DNA of 64,000 nt from Calliopsis andreniformis (Eukaryota; Arthropoda; Insecta; Hymenoptera; Andrenidae), in contig NC_135073.1 of NCBI RefSeq assembly GCF_051401765.1, positions 8,308,001-8,372,000 on the forward strand. Reading direction: 5' to 3'. A program made the position numbers and the translations under genes. A model generated the notes under the pieces. It was not told the origin of the DNA, did not search any database, and saw only the letters and a list, made by a program, of their open reading frames with translations. Below are positions 1 to 10,661 of this stretch, piece by piece (positions within the stretch are counted from its first letter, which is position 1; every line of letters begins with the position of its first letter).

Positions 1-162
1 TCATTTTTCACGCGGGCGTATCGCATCCACCCTTCGTAAACTCGGTAAACAGTATCGCGATGGGAGTTCCATATTGTGTTGCTGGCGGTAAGTCGGTAGG
101 TGGATAGGCAGCAGTCTGTCTACGTACCAGCTAGCACTCTCTCTCTCACTCTCTCATATACA

Positions 163-240
163 CTCTGTCTCTGTCTCTGTCTCTGTCTCTGTCTCTGTCT
201 CTGTCTCTGTCTCTGTCTCTATCTCTGTCTCTGTCTCTGC
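163..240. repeat. CTCTGT hexanucleotide microsatellite
   Basis: About 13 units of CTCTGT with one changed unit (CTCTAT) at 217-222, preceded by shorter CT-rich runs at 136-155. The strand is almost pure pyrimidine. An open frame across it reads as alternating Leu-Cys and is only the repeat translated. Confidence 0.97.
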
Positions 241-960
241 CCCTCACTCTCTTCCCCTTTCTGCGTATCAGGTTCACGCTCATCTCCAGGACACGCACGT
301 GGGCTTGTATACACGTCCTCTATGGAGACGTAAATATACGCTCCCAACACGTACGGTACGCAGCGCACGCTCGAATCCAGGGCATTAAAGTTAAGTCTGT
401 ATTTTATTGGGCGCGCCTATAAATCAAAAGCTTCGGCTAGTCAAATATTGGAAGCTTTGCATACGCCAATACGCGTCGGTGATGTACAAAATGCAGATAC
501 CTGGTGATGGTGTTCGTTGAACGCGCACCCGATTGGCCAACAGGCTCTCATAAGTACAAACATGCATCACGCACGCGGTGTTGCTATCTATCGATGTTTA
601 TCGCGGCCGAATAAAAGCGTATCTGTTTGCTCTACGGATAATAATTAGCACGGCGCCGCCGCGCCGCTCATTTGCCAGGCAAATTACCGATTTTTAACGT
701 GTCTTATGAACGCTTCGTTTTTGCCTGTGACTCTTCAACGAGCTATACGTTGGCATTCGGTTTCGCTTGGGTCTGTTTCGTTATTTGATTAACGTACGCG
801 GTGTTGTCTTGGGAATAATCGGATATTATTGAGCTGTCGCTGGATTCGAAGCCAATTTGGTGATTGGTGTTTTGTTCAGTATTATTGGAGTTGGTGCAAA
901 GAGGATTTAAAAATGATGTGTTCATTATCTGTTATTGGTGTATTCTTTTATGTTTCAGTG
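241..960. other. Non-coding, mixed composition with a GC-rich core
   Basis: No gene is visible. The stretch holds a very GC-rich run (about 651-668, made of GCC and GCG) next to the palindrome at 670-684. AT content rises beyond about 780. The open frames here are short and lack protein features. Confidence 0.5.
670..684. promoter_or_regulatory. 15-bp perfect palindrome, possible dimeric factor site
   Basis: ATTTGCC, one central A, then GGCAAAT: both 7-bp arms match perfectly. It directly follows a GC-rich run. It resembles a dimeric transcription-factor site but fits no consensus I am sure of. Confidence 0.3.
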
Positions 961-971
961 TTTAGTACACT

Positions 972-1137
972 TTTTAGGTATTGATTGCTTTATGGTATGT
1001 TTATTAAAGAAGGTACAATCGGTGATCTTTTCTTCGAACAAGAAAAACGTAGATATTTAAAATTATAATGAAACTATAACTATTATACTGTTGTACCTTC
1101 TTCAATAAAAATAACATGAAACAAGCAATAGTTAAAA
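972..1137. repeat. Foldback: inverted repeat with about 40-bp arms
   Basis: The arms at 979-1018 and 1091-1130 are inverted copies matching at 34 of 40 positions by hand alignment. The inner 18 bp (1001-1018 against 1091-1108) match at 17 of 18. Similarity fades but continues outward to about 972 and 1137. The spacer is 72 bases. It has no open reading frame. It could be a small non-autonomous foldback element (MITE-like), or, if transcribed, a long hairpin that could feed small-RNA processing. No target-site duplication is obvious. Confidence 0.75.
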
Positions 1138-3240
1138 TAATAGCTAAAAGATAGAAAATTTATAATTTCTGTTTAAAAAGATGGAAAGAAATCATTGTTT
1201 AAAATAATAAATCTGGAGTACTGTGATCAGTAATGTGCGAGCCTAATTGCTATTAATAGACTAATGATGCCAGCGTAAATGTAACGCATTCCACTGCCCA
1301 TGTCTGACTACATAGCGTGAACTTCTACTGCCACTAATTATACACGAGGAGAACTGGAGTAGTAATCCTGTTTTGTATTCCACTGTTTCTCCATTATAAT
1401 ATTTATGAAATAATTACTAAATACTAATAATTTTACTTATTAGGAATTGCATTCCAAATATATAACATGCTTATAAAGATAAACCAGAAAGTATGAAAAT
1501 TCTATTTAAAGAAATTATTGTTGACTTCGAAACATGCTGAATCGTTTTTTGATATGAACATGCTGAATATTTTGTTTAGTTTCGAAGATAACAAGTCTTG
1601 AATTTCTAAATTGATATTGAACTATTTGACATTTAACTAACATATCTAGTTAAAATAAAAACTAATGCCAACTTCAAAATTGTATCCTTATTGTATCAAT
1701 TAAACGCAAATTTTTTCCTACAAAATTCTAGTTTCTAGCATTCAGTAGACTAATATCTAAAAAATTATTTATATCACCTTTTTATATATTTCACACTTTC
1801 ATTGCAAGTGGCTACCAAATACTGTCACAGAAATCGATTTTTGTGTTTCATATCCTTAACGGTAAAACTACTTCGCAGTTTCTTCGAAATTCTCGAGATA
1901 AACTTTTATTGCATTGCACGAGTCGAAAGAGAACAGAATCGATTCAAGAACTTTGTTACCACATGGTTTGCGTAAAAGCCGCGTAGGTAATTTGGACTGG
2001 TCATATAGGGGTACATACGGCTTAATTTCGTTATTCCGTATAATGCCAGTGACCACACCACAAGTGCTAAAAACACCCACGCTAAAAAAGGAAGGAAGAA
2101 ACGTTCTCATTGTTTCGAGAGCGGTAAGACTCGCAAAACAATGGGAAAGGGTCAGACCACCGCTGACAGCGGCGCGTTTCTTCTTGTTTCGCTAAGTACA
2201 CTGGACCCGCGGTATTACAAACGTAATTATTTAAAGAAGAAGCTAAGTGCCCCATATGCGTGAATATACCTATGTACATACAACGAATGCAATAGCAAGT
2301 GGATGAATATTCCGTGTTGTAAATTATTTCATTAAATCAATCACATGTAACAGCGTTAATTGTTGGAATTGCAAATATTTCGCGTACTGTAATCACATTC
2401 TATTATACTTCGTTGTTTATACAACATTAAAGTTTAACGTTAATAACATTTTACTAAGAGGATTATTTCATTTTCGTTCGATAATGTTTGTAAATTGTCT
2501 GTACATTATTGATAGTACCTTAAGCTAAATGTACCATTTGATTAATAGAATTATTGTTCATGTACTAATGTTATTGAAACATAAATTAGTTAATGCACCT
2601 ATCTACTAAAATATTGTTTTATGATGTAAGTATTAATGCTTAATCTAGTAAAAGAAATAGGTTTGTATTTATAATCCATAAAATGAATGATATTTTGAGG
2701 TAAATTATTCCAAGTGTATAATTCCAATTAATATCATAAAATGACAGTATTTAAAAATTAATTATTTATAATTTGCAGGTCTGTTCAATGCATTGAAAAA
2801 TTGTTTATTCTCTTTTAACCAGTGTATACGAAAGAGTTAATTAATTATTACTTTATTCTAATATTATACACACCAAAACTTAATAGAATTGAAATGTTCG
2901 ACACGTTTCTTCGACCATATACCTATTAGTTGAATAATTCTTTTACGAAGAAACATACAAATATTCTTGAAAGTTGAACTATAGAAATTCGATTTGTAGG
3001 TAGTTTTTAAAATAAATCGCCATATATTAAACGAAGAAATATTACAAAAGTAATTAACTGAAAATAACATTATCAAAGCTAAGAACAAAATCTAACAATA
3101 ATTCCAGAGGAAGTTAGCGATCAACGAATGAAAGTACACATACCAAATCTTACTCGACAGAAGTGTAGTATTCACTCTAAATCAATTTACAGTTTTAAAG
3201 CAACCTATCCTAAGTAGAAATCAAAAAACCATAACTACCA
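1138..3240. other. AT-rich non-coding DNA around one candidate exon
   Basis: Mostly AT-rich single-copy sequence. The only part with near-even composition is about 1860-2230, which carries the minus-strand candidate exon. From 3100 to 3240 the + strand becomes A/C-rich, leading into the islet at 3.4 kb. Confidence 0.5.
1906..2081 (-). other. Candidate 3'-terminal coding exon with a membrane segment (unconfirmed)
   Basis: On the minus strand a strong acceptor (pyrimidine tract then TTTTTTAG, AG at 2083-2082) opens a frame that runs without a stop to TAA at 1908-1906. The frame is open from 2106, 66 codons, and contains no usable upstream ATG. The peptide starts with about 17 hydrophobic residues (WVFLALVVWSLALYG), then a basic, Tyr/Asn-rich tail ending in RAMQ, as in the end of a membrane protein. 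A branch-point-like CTGAC lies about 70 bases upstream. The stop overlaps AATAAA. A second minus frame (1868-2110) starts with ATG in a good context (AAACAATG) and encodes 80 residues, so it is unclear which frame, if either, is used. I recognise no family. Two overlapping open frames can arise by chance here. Confidence 0.15.
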
Positions 3241-3680
3241 TCGAATTTCTCATATCAACACGCCGCGTAATTAGAACACCCTTCCTTCTCACGTACCTAC
3301 ATGTATCACAGAATGCAAAATACACTTCAGCCACGATTCGGTCAATCTTTCTCTCCTCGCGAATGTTCTGGCTACAGACGATACGTTAGACCTCGACGGA
3401 GCTAGATAGAAAGTCAATTTGGCGTGATTCGAAGTAAGTCACGCGCACAGCGTTCATCTGGCTGCTTCCGGTTAAAACTTCCGGTCGGCGGGCAGCCAGT
3501 TTGGGCAGTTTGCTGGTGAACAGAGATGCATTTAATGTATAGCCTCGTAGACTGTGTGTTCGTGTGCAGGCTCGCGCGAGGATGTGGCAAAAGAGGCCGG
3601 TCTGGATGAAGGGAAGCTTCTCGCGAGAACGTTTAACCCGTTAAATTTCCCTTGAAGGTACTTCGTCTTTCTTTATTTTC
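3240..3680. other. GC-rich islet with A/C-rich left flank
   Basis: A CpG-containing patch between AT-rich neighbours. The left flank (about 3100-3300) is A/C-rich on the + strand. No open frame of note. Confidence 0.45.
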
Positions 3681-3908
3681 ACCAGACCGACCGCGTCCCT
3701 AACTTTTTATTTATAATCGTTATTAAGCGCTAATGAATATGTAATGACTCAGAGAGCAGAGTGTTCATATAGGATGAGTAATTTCATTTTCACGACGAGC
3801 GCTCGGCTCTCTTTTAACGCAAGAAAGCTGGCACGAGTTCCTTCGAAATCGCTTTGGATCTCAAGCTTGCCTTCGCTTTAAACGACTCTGCATTGTGTCT
3901 TGTGGATA

Positions 3909-3920
3909 TTTCACGTGAAA
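3909..3920. promoter_or_regulatory. Perfect 12-bp palindrome with CACGTG E-box
   Basis: TTTCACGTGAAA is fully self-complementary and centred on CACGTG. The TCACGTGA core is the preferred site of USF/MITF-type bHLH-zip proteins (family knowledge). Related copies occur at 11321-11330 and 28946-28956. Confidence 0.4.
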
Positions 3921-4013
3921 GTGCAATTCATGCTATAATTTTCAAATTGAATAACTTGTTGTGTATTTCTTGAGAAAAATTTTAGCTATTTGAGATACTA
4001 TAGAGTGTAATAT

Positions 4014-4039
4014 ATAACATGGCACGTGCACCATGTTAT
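4014..4039. promoter_or_regulatory. 9-bp inverted repeat flanking an E-box
   Basis: ATAACATGG at 4014-4022 and its reverse complement CCATGTTAT at 4031-4039 flank eight bases that contain CACGTG (4023-4028). This is the second CACGTG within 120 bp. Either a short hairpin or a compound binding site. Confidence 0.4.
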
Positions 4040-4766
4040 CACCAATTAAAAACAGAAAAAAAATATTTATGTTCGTGCTTGGGAATAATACCAATATTTA
4101 TGATACTTTAATTACGTATTATAAGGGATTATTACGACTTTTTAACCCTAAGGAAGCCATAAGATACTCTTCTTTCTAATCAATTTACGATACTTCTGTC
4201 ATTCTGTATTTTCTCAATTGTCTTTAATATACAACTACATGTACTACCTGAAGGTACCAACAAAATTGACCAAATAATCAAGCTTTATCATTTTCCATAA
4301 AACCGAAACATTTTTAGAAAGAGATATTTTATCACCACTTAAATTTATGTCAGTGAAAGAAAATAGTCACATCACTTTACTATCGGTGAAAGAGTATAGA
4401 AGACTTTGAAGTTTATACATGAAAGATTGAATTTGATTGGACGTGTGTCGCTTATTCAAACTCGATTCACGATTACCTTCGCTTTTTCCAGCAAGGCTAT
4501 TAAAAGCTAGCGACATTCTTGAAGAAAACTCCAGCGCCGGAAGCACCGATGGACTTCTCTTTTTGGAAGTTGCGCTCCTGGTATCCAGCCAAGCGCAGCC
4601 TCTTAATAATACATTTCTGTTGAATTGCTGCCAAGCCGATAATTTCGGACGCGGCGATAGTTCAGGAAAGATGCTGCTGCGATGTCAGAAGAACCTCCTT
4701 GGAGGCCACACGAAACGGTACACGAAGTAAAGGTCGATTCAGGCTTGACTTCTGCAATCAGCTGAA

Positions 4767-4835
4767 CCTCGGACTACTAATGATAATTCTCCCTCATCCT
4801 CGGACTACTAATGGTAACTCTCCCCACCTCTGACC
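4767..4835. repeat. 30-31-bp tandem duplication
   Basis: Two adjacent copies (4767-4797 and 4798-4827) share CGGACTACTAATG and a CTCTCCC-type end. A third copy begins and fades after a few bases. The open frame at 4437-4730 just upstream has no recognisable feature. Confidence 0.8.
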
Positions 4836-6256
4836 ACATTCAGGAAGCTTCACTTAAGTAGGTATGTACATACTTACTCTTACTCAGATTCCTGAATTTG
4901 GAAAGGAATGTATTTTATATAGAAATTGATAATAAAGGTTATTTGTATTGCTTTTCTATATGCTTTAGACCATATGATCCATAATACGACAGGATCTGAA
5001 TTTTTCAATGAAATTTTAACGTATGCCTACAATATTTCATAATATCTACCAGTTTTTTCAATTCTTTTATCATGTCAATTTTTTTTGGTATCATTCCACT
5101 CTCAGTTTTAAATCATAGAATAGGTACGTTTATTCATACAATAATGCAAATGTTCTGGAGTGAGATTGTATAGGAATTGTCAAGAGACATAAAAAAGTGG
5201 AAAAGGCATATCTCACATTGGCATTCTACCTACAACTACTTTCCATCGCGTGTCCCGAAACTTCTTTAGCCACGTAGAACATATGTATCGTCACGCGTCT
5301 GTCTATTATTGACTTATTCTACTTGTGGTATCGATATTACCAATGGAACGAAAGTCACACGATAAGTAGTAGGAATGGAGATGCGCCTGGAAATGGCACA
5401 GAAAGCATGCTTTGTAATCGAACTTTCTGTCGAAGGAATTCAAATTCGAAGGGAAAACAGGGCACGGTAAATTCTCTCATTTCAGTGAACGCGATCAGAA
5501 TTCGACGCGACAGTCGCAGTTGGGATCAAAAGGAACTTCAATATGTAGTTGCACCTAAATATGAATAGTTATGGAGTCATGAAAAATCTATGAATTATTT
5601 ATACATCTACACTATTTTGCAGTACCATTTTTAAACAGTCAGAAAATTACATAGCAGTTCAATTGTAAAAAAGAGATTAGTCTTGTAATTATCGTATGCT
5701 TCCAAATTTAGTCAATATGAACTGCTTTCTAGTGGAAGTATATCAATTAAGAGGAAGTAGTAATTTTAGTAAGAAATTAAATATCATTTATACTTATGAG
5801 TTCACATTAAGCAAGACTGATTGACTTCGAACACGAACTTATTCTTGGTAAAAATTTAAAATAATACAAAATGTACCTATTTAATTTAATTCTATATATT
5901 GAAATACTTTTATGTCACAACTATAGATAGACACTAACAGAGCACAGATAGATTTTTAAAAACCATAATGAACAAAAATCTCTATGAAAACTGTTTTCCT
6001 AGAGTAAAAAAGAGTATGTGAAGCGTGCAAACCTTCGAAACAAACAAGCTAACTATTCAACATAATAAGCTTATTCTCCATCAATGTTGGTAATAAATTA
6101 TACATATACATGTAGATACGTGTAATACCCTTCGATCGCCGAATTGGCCACTTAGGAGATTGATAATCCGTGATTAGCACACACCATTATTAATACATCA
6201 CTTAATCTCTAAAGGTGGATCTACACTACATGTTATATAATAAAGTTAGATAACGT
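4836..6256. other. AT-rich non-coding DNA
   Basis: Nothing with gene-like structure. A slightly more balanced patch at 5320-5570 holds an 81-codon open frame with no motif or hydrophobic pattern, taken as chance. Confidence 0.5.
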
Positions 6257-6420
6257 TTTAGAAAACAGACATATCTGTAATATCTCTCCTTTCTCAACAT
6301 CTTTCATTAGGCACATTTTAGAAAACAGAAAAGAGATATTTGTGTAACATCTCCCTTTCTTCAACATCTTTTATGTAGTACATTTCAGAAACCAAGAAAG
6401 AGCCATATGTGTAACATCTA
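6257..6420. repeat. Decayed tandem repeat, three copies of about 60-67 bp
   Basis: Copies at 6257-6315, 6316-6382 and 6383-6420 (partial). Each begins TTT(T/C)AGAAA, continues with an A/G-rich part, then GTAACATCT or a variant, then C/T-rich CTTTCTTCAACATCTTT in the first two. The copies have diverged by substitution and small indels, so the array is old. Confidence 0.75.
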
Positions 6421-6439
6421 TATGATATGCAGTGCAGAC

Positions 6440-7560
6440 CCAGCTTGACAAAACTAATTAAAATATTGAAAACAATTATACTCTAAAATTCCTACTGAAC
6501 ACGACTTACACTCAAAAGTAACACAGCCTTTAAATACACCTCAGCCCCACGTTCGCTTCTTTTATAAAACCAAGCCCATCTCAAACGACTGCCCTTCCCT
6601 AATGAAAGGTTACACACCAATCTCCAAGAAAAATAATTTGCAACCGAATTCGGCCAGGAACAGGCCCGACTACTCTCGTTCCGCACGCGACCGGAATTCG
6701 TCGCGATGGTAGCCGCAAAACCGACGTGGCCGAGCGTTTCGTCGTCTTTCGACGTGCCGTGCACACGCATGGCCATACGTGCGCCCTGTCACCCACACAG
6801 CGCGGCAATTTTCATCTGGCACGGTGTACGTGTGGAAGGGCCAGAGCGCGCGGTTTCTGCGGCACCACGCGCCTCTCCTATATCATCGTTTAAAATAATA
6901 TTGCGTCTAAAGGGGCATTCGCCGCTCTCATATCCGCCGCGACAAATCACCCTCGGCGTCGCGCAGCGCCTACTGTGATATCGTTGCTGGAACCGAACGC
7001 GAAATGGTCGCAGAGCTCGCTTGGAAAAAGAGGAAATGTGAGAACGAGCGGGCAGGGGTGAGAAAGGGGTCGAAGGGACGGCGAGGAGATCGCCAGCCAG
7101 CTTCGCCGCGAGCCTCTGTTGCTATCGTTATTTATTCTCGGCCGCTTATTGCTTGATTTGATTAATAATTCCGGGACGAAGAAAGACTCGCGGGAAGGAA
7201 ACAAATATATGGGGCCTGGTGAATGCGGGATAAATAATCGCGTTGCCGCGTTGCTGTTATAGCTAGGGGGTGGGAAGAGTCGCTGTTGCTTGTGTTCAAG
7301 GTGGCGAGTGGTTTCGCTGGATCTACTTTATGGTAGACACGTTTTGGCCCAAATGTGTTTTGAATCGATGATGTGTTACGAATTTTGGGAATTAAATGCA
7401 AGACTCGTGAGCTCTGCAGGGTAAAATGCTGCAGAAAGTGTGGGGAGTAGACGTTTGTATATGCAAATGAGTCTGCAGGCTGACAAGTAGCACGGTTTTG
7501 AAATCTAGAAAATTCTGTTTATTGTGGAAACAGTTGATGACAGGAAGGCTTTGTTAAATG
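6440..7560. other. GC-rich islet (core 6640-7260) with mirror-image skewed flanks
   Basis: Hand counts on the + strand: left flank 6481-6600 has A38 C42 G10 T30; right flank 7261-7380 has A22 C17 G41 T40. The excess therefore swaps from A/C to G/T across the core. The core is CpG-rich and holds a G-quadruplex motif. Overlapping open frames on both strands are ascribed to the scarcity of stop codons. Candidate enhancer, divergent promoter or replication origin (inference). Confidence 0.55.
7050..7077 (+). other. Canonical G-quadruplex motif
   Basis: Four G-runs of 3, 4, 4 and 3 bases at 7050-7052, 7055-7058, 7066-7069 and 7075-7077, with loops of 2, 7 and 5 bases. This satisfies the G3+N1-7 rule. 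It lies inside the 6.9-kb islet. Confidence 0.8.
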
Positions 7561-10500
7561 TAAGTACCATTTATCGTTTCCTACATTCTTAAGTCTGAAT
7601 TTATTTTCGGTATGTGAATTCCATGTTCTTTTATTAACTTTTTGTCAAATATTGCAGAAATATTGGACTTCATAAAATTGAAAGAATGAACATTATTTAC
7701 TTAGCACATTTGCAGACTTAAATAACTTTTATGTGGAAAGTAATAATATAAAAACGTGGAATACTTTAAAGTTTGTCAAACGCAAAACTTTTATGACACG
7801 GATATCGTTAATCGCCAATTTAATTAAAATCATTTTAAATGCCTACCGCTTGTAGTTTTTAAATGCGGCACGTATTCTTCAACACGATCTGTATTATAAT
7901 ACTGGATTTCGTTAAATGTGTGCAGTAATTAATTCAATTCGGTTATCGTGAAATCTGATGAAAAGACTTGCAGATAACAAAAACAACGTGCAGTGAAACG
8001 CAGGACCAGTTCGCAAATGAATGTTAATAAGATCGATGTAATGCAGAAATATGTATAAAATCAGATACCTAATTTTATTTTTGAAAATGTATATAAACGT
8101 AAAATGTAAATGTTTTCGCTATGTTGCATAATATTACACATAAATTAATGCCCTTTGTTTTGAGGAAAATGAATCGTAAATTTAAATCCTGCTTTTGCAT
8201 ATTAATAAAATCAGAGACTCTCAGCTTCTGAATATTAGCCAGTCAGAATAGATTAACTCGTTGGTCGTTATTGAAGTCAAGAAAGTTGATATGTGTTTGG
8301 GGGAAGTTGGCCGTTAAAGTAGCTGTAACCGCAACGATATAACGTTAACGAAGCAATTTCGATATTAACACATCCGCCGTAATGATTATATTAAACCAAG
8401 ACAGTTGTTGCAGACAGAACATACGTAGAAACAAATAACCCACTGTCGCCGCTCGTAAACGCGAAAACTTTTGTTCTCTGACCAAACACGACCGCTCTAG
8501 TTGCCAACAAGTTAGCTAGGTGGCTTCCCAACTGTCGATCTTCTGTCCAAGTCATGTAATCAAGTTGTAAATCTAACAATGGGTATGCAAAGCTCTTTGT
8601 CAACATTAGAAAAGACGTAATTACACTAACTTATTTCGTATTATTATTCACTCAGGTCCACGAGACTTCAATCAACTGTCTGAGATTACTTTCTTCAGGT
8701 CTCTCTACTTATATACCCATAAATAGTATTTATACAAGGAATAAGTAAACCGATTCAAGCTCGTAGAAAGATACGACGTTGACGTACAAAAGGGTTTTTG
8801 TTTCGAGGCGCAAGATTTATGGCAATTGATATTAGTTTGTGAATGCATCGACTATAAATAGCGCTATACCATAGATACGATCGTGCTCCTTGAAGGGAAA
8901 AGGATATCGGGCACAACTTCGTTAATCGCTGTCAGCGTGAGAATTATCAGGTAGGAACCCCTTCGAAGAAGAGACGCAGGAGAATAGATGGAAGGAGATT
9001 GGAATGCGAGTATGATATACGAGCTTACGATTTAGCTCTGAAATCAGAAGGATGTAGTTATATCGTATCTGAAAACGACGTGCATTGCTGAAGCTAAAAT
9101 TTATAGGTGTGAGAGAAAAGGGAGAGGGACTCCCCTTATTCGTGTCGTATAATTTAACACGAAGATATAGAATTCCTATATCTGGGAATGATATTGCTCT
9201 CGAGGCACGTTCTGACTACAGCTAACTGTAATTTGGTTCTATATACATCAATGTAATTTCGGTGAGCTGTCTACATTTATTAAGCTTTCAATCAAAATGC
9301 TTTATGACAAAGTCAAAAATGTAAATAATTTCTAAACCAAGCAGGAGCAATATCTTTTATCAGCAATATAATTATTTGGAATAAATCATTAGAAGCTCAA
9401 AAAATATTGAATTTAAAATTGCAGATGTGGCTATTAAACAGTTATTATTAAATACATTATTAATTACGTGTAACAATTAATATGGTTTGAAAAAACCTGA
9501 TTTAAAGAATTCTAATTAATATTAATGTTACTATTATTTTAGTTAGGAAAATAAAAAATAAAAATTGATTGAAATTGTTAGTATTCTTCAATATCCTTTA
9601 ATTTATTTTAATAATACTATTCTCTATCATTGCAAATTACTTGTGATGATAAAATTATTCATTGTGCAATAATTTAAGTACTTAATACTGCCAGAATTCC
9701 CAATAATTCTGTTTTCTCAGTTTAGAAGAAGAAGTAGGTCAATAGTGACACTCAAGTGGAAAGCATCCTAATAAGTGAGCTGCGGGACAGCGACTCCAAG
9801 TAGTAAATACGAAAACTAATCAGACCAATGCTCTACTGCGCGACGTGACGTTGATAAAGGACATTGACGAATGTCGAGTGCATGAAACCCCAATTGGAAG
9901 AGGTCATGAAAAGTCGATCGATGCCAACCAATGATTCGGTAACACTCAATCCTGCAGGCTAACTATTCGAATAAATTACTGACAGAATTAATGCAATTAC
10001 TTGCTGCAACTGATTAAAACATGAAATTGGGATTACAGCGACTTTCTGTGACATTATCCTACTGATTTCTGAAACCACTTAGACAAATCTATTCTCTTAT
10101 GGATTATCAATATGCATGAGGTATAATTATTAACTAAAATTAACTGTAGGTTATTACGAGATTTTAATACAAGTAGCCCCTTTATCACTTTGCTTTAAAA
10201 TCGATTAGTCTGAAAGGAAAGCAAGTAAATAATTCTCCTAAGAATATATATATATATACTATTGAGATTCCTAATAAATTTATTTCTACTATTTTATACA
10301 TTTTTCTGTACAATTTGGAGAAAAATGCAACTCTTTAAATCTGAAAAATGGAAAAATCATACACTACTTACTTAAGACAGTTGTATGAATTTAGAACGTC
10401 TCATTAATTTTTGAGCATTTATATCTTTAGACATGTCTGTCACTTTCATATATCTCACGTCTCGAGTTCGGTCTTTCAAATAATTAAGTATCTCCGATAA

Positions 10501-10600
10501 TTATTACTAAGTGAATCATGGAATCGTGCTTTCGTTTGTCCACGCTAAATTATCCCTGCACCCGTTAATGTGGCATTAGTATTAATGAGTATATTGTTAA
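7561..10600. other. AT-rich non-coding DNA with small balanced patches
   Basis: AT-rich throughout, with weak GC-richer patches near 8390-8560 and 8860-9010. A TATAAATA at 8853-8860 has no initiator at the right distance. An (AT)n run of 15 bases lies at 10244-10258. No gene or repeat element recognised. Confidence 0.45.
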
Positions 10601-10661
10601 AACTCGCGTGCATTTCGATTAACGCGACAATCGAATTTGTTATCATTAGCGGTAGTTCTCT

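Noticed and set aside
100..333. 77-codon open frame
   Set aside because: It is the CTCTGT microsatellite read as Leu-Cys repeats.
1868..2110. Faint resemblance of the ATG frame to the N-terminus of DRAM/TMEM150 proteins
   Set aside because: Only a few residues around a PY-P motif look alike and the diagnostic following motif is absent.
7459..7470. Shared ATGCAAATGAGT with 11432-11443, and several ATGCAAAT octamers
   Set aside because: Twelve-base matches between two places are expected by chance in 64 kb; octamer count is only slightly above expectation.
8853..8860. TATAAATA; also TATA boxes at 21110, 41087 and 45493
   Set aside because: No initiator at about 30 bases downstream in any of them.
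8950..8957. CAGGTAG (Zelda-type) sites here and at about 35165, 49613, 57449, 43396 and complement 4239
   Set aside because: Six in 64 kb is close to the number expected for this composition.
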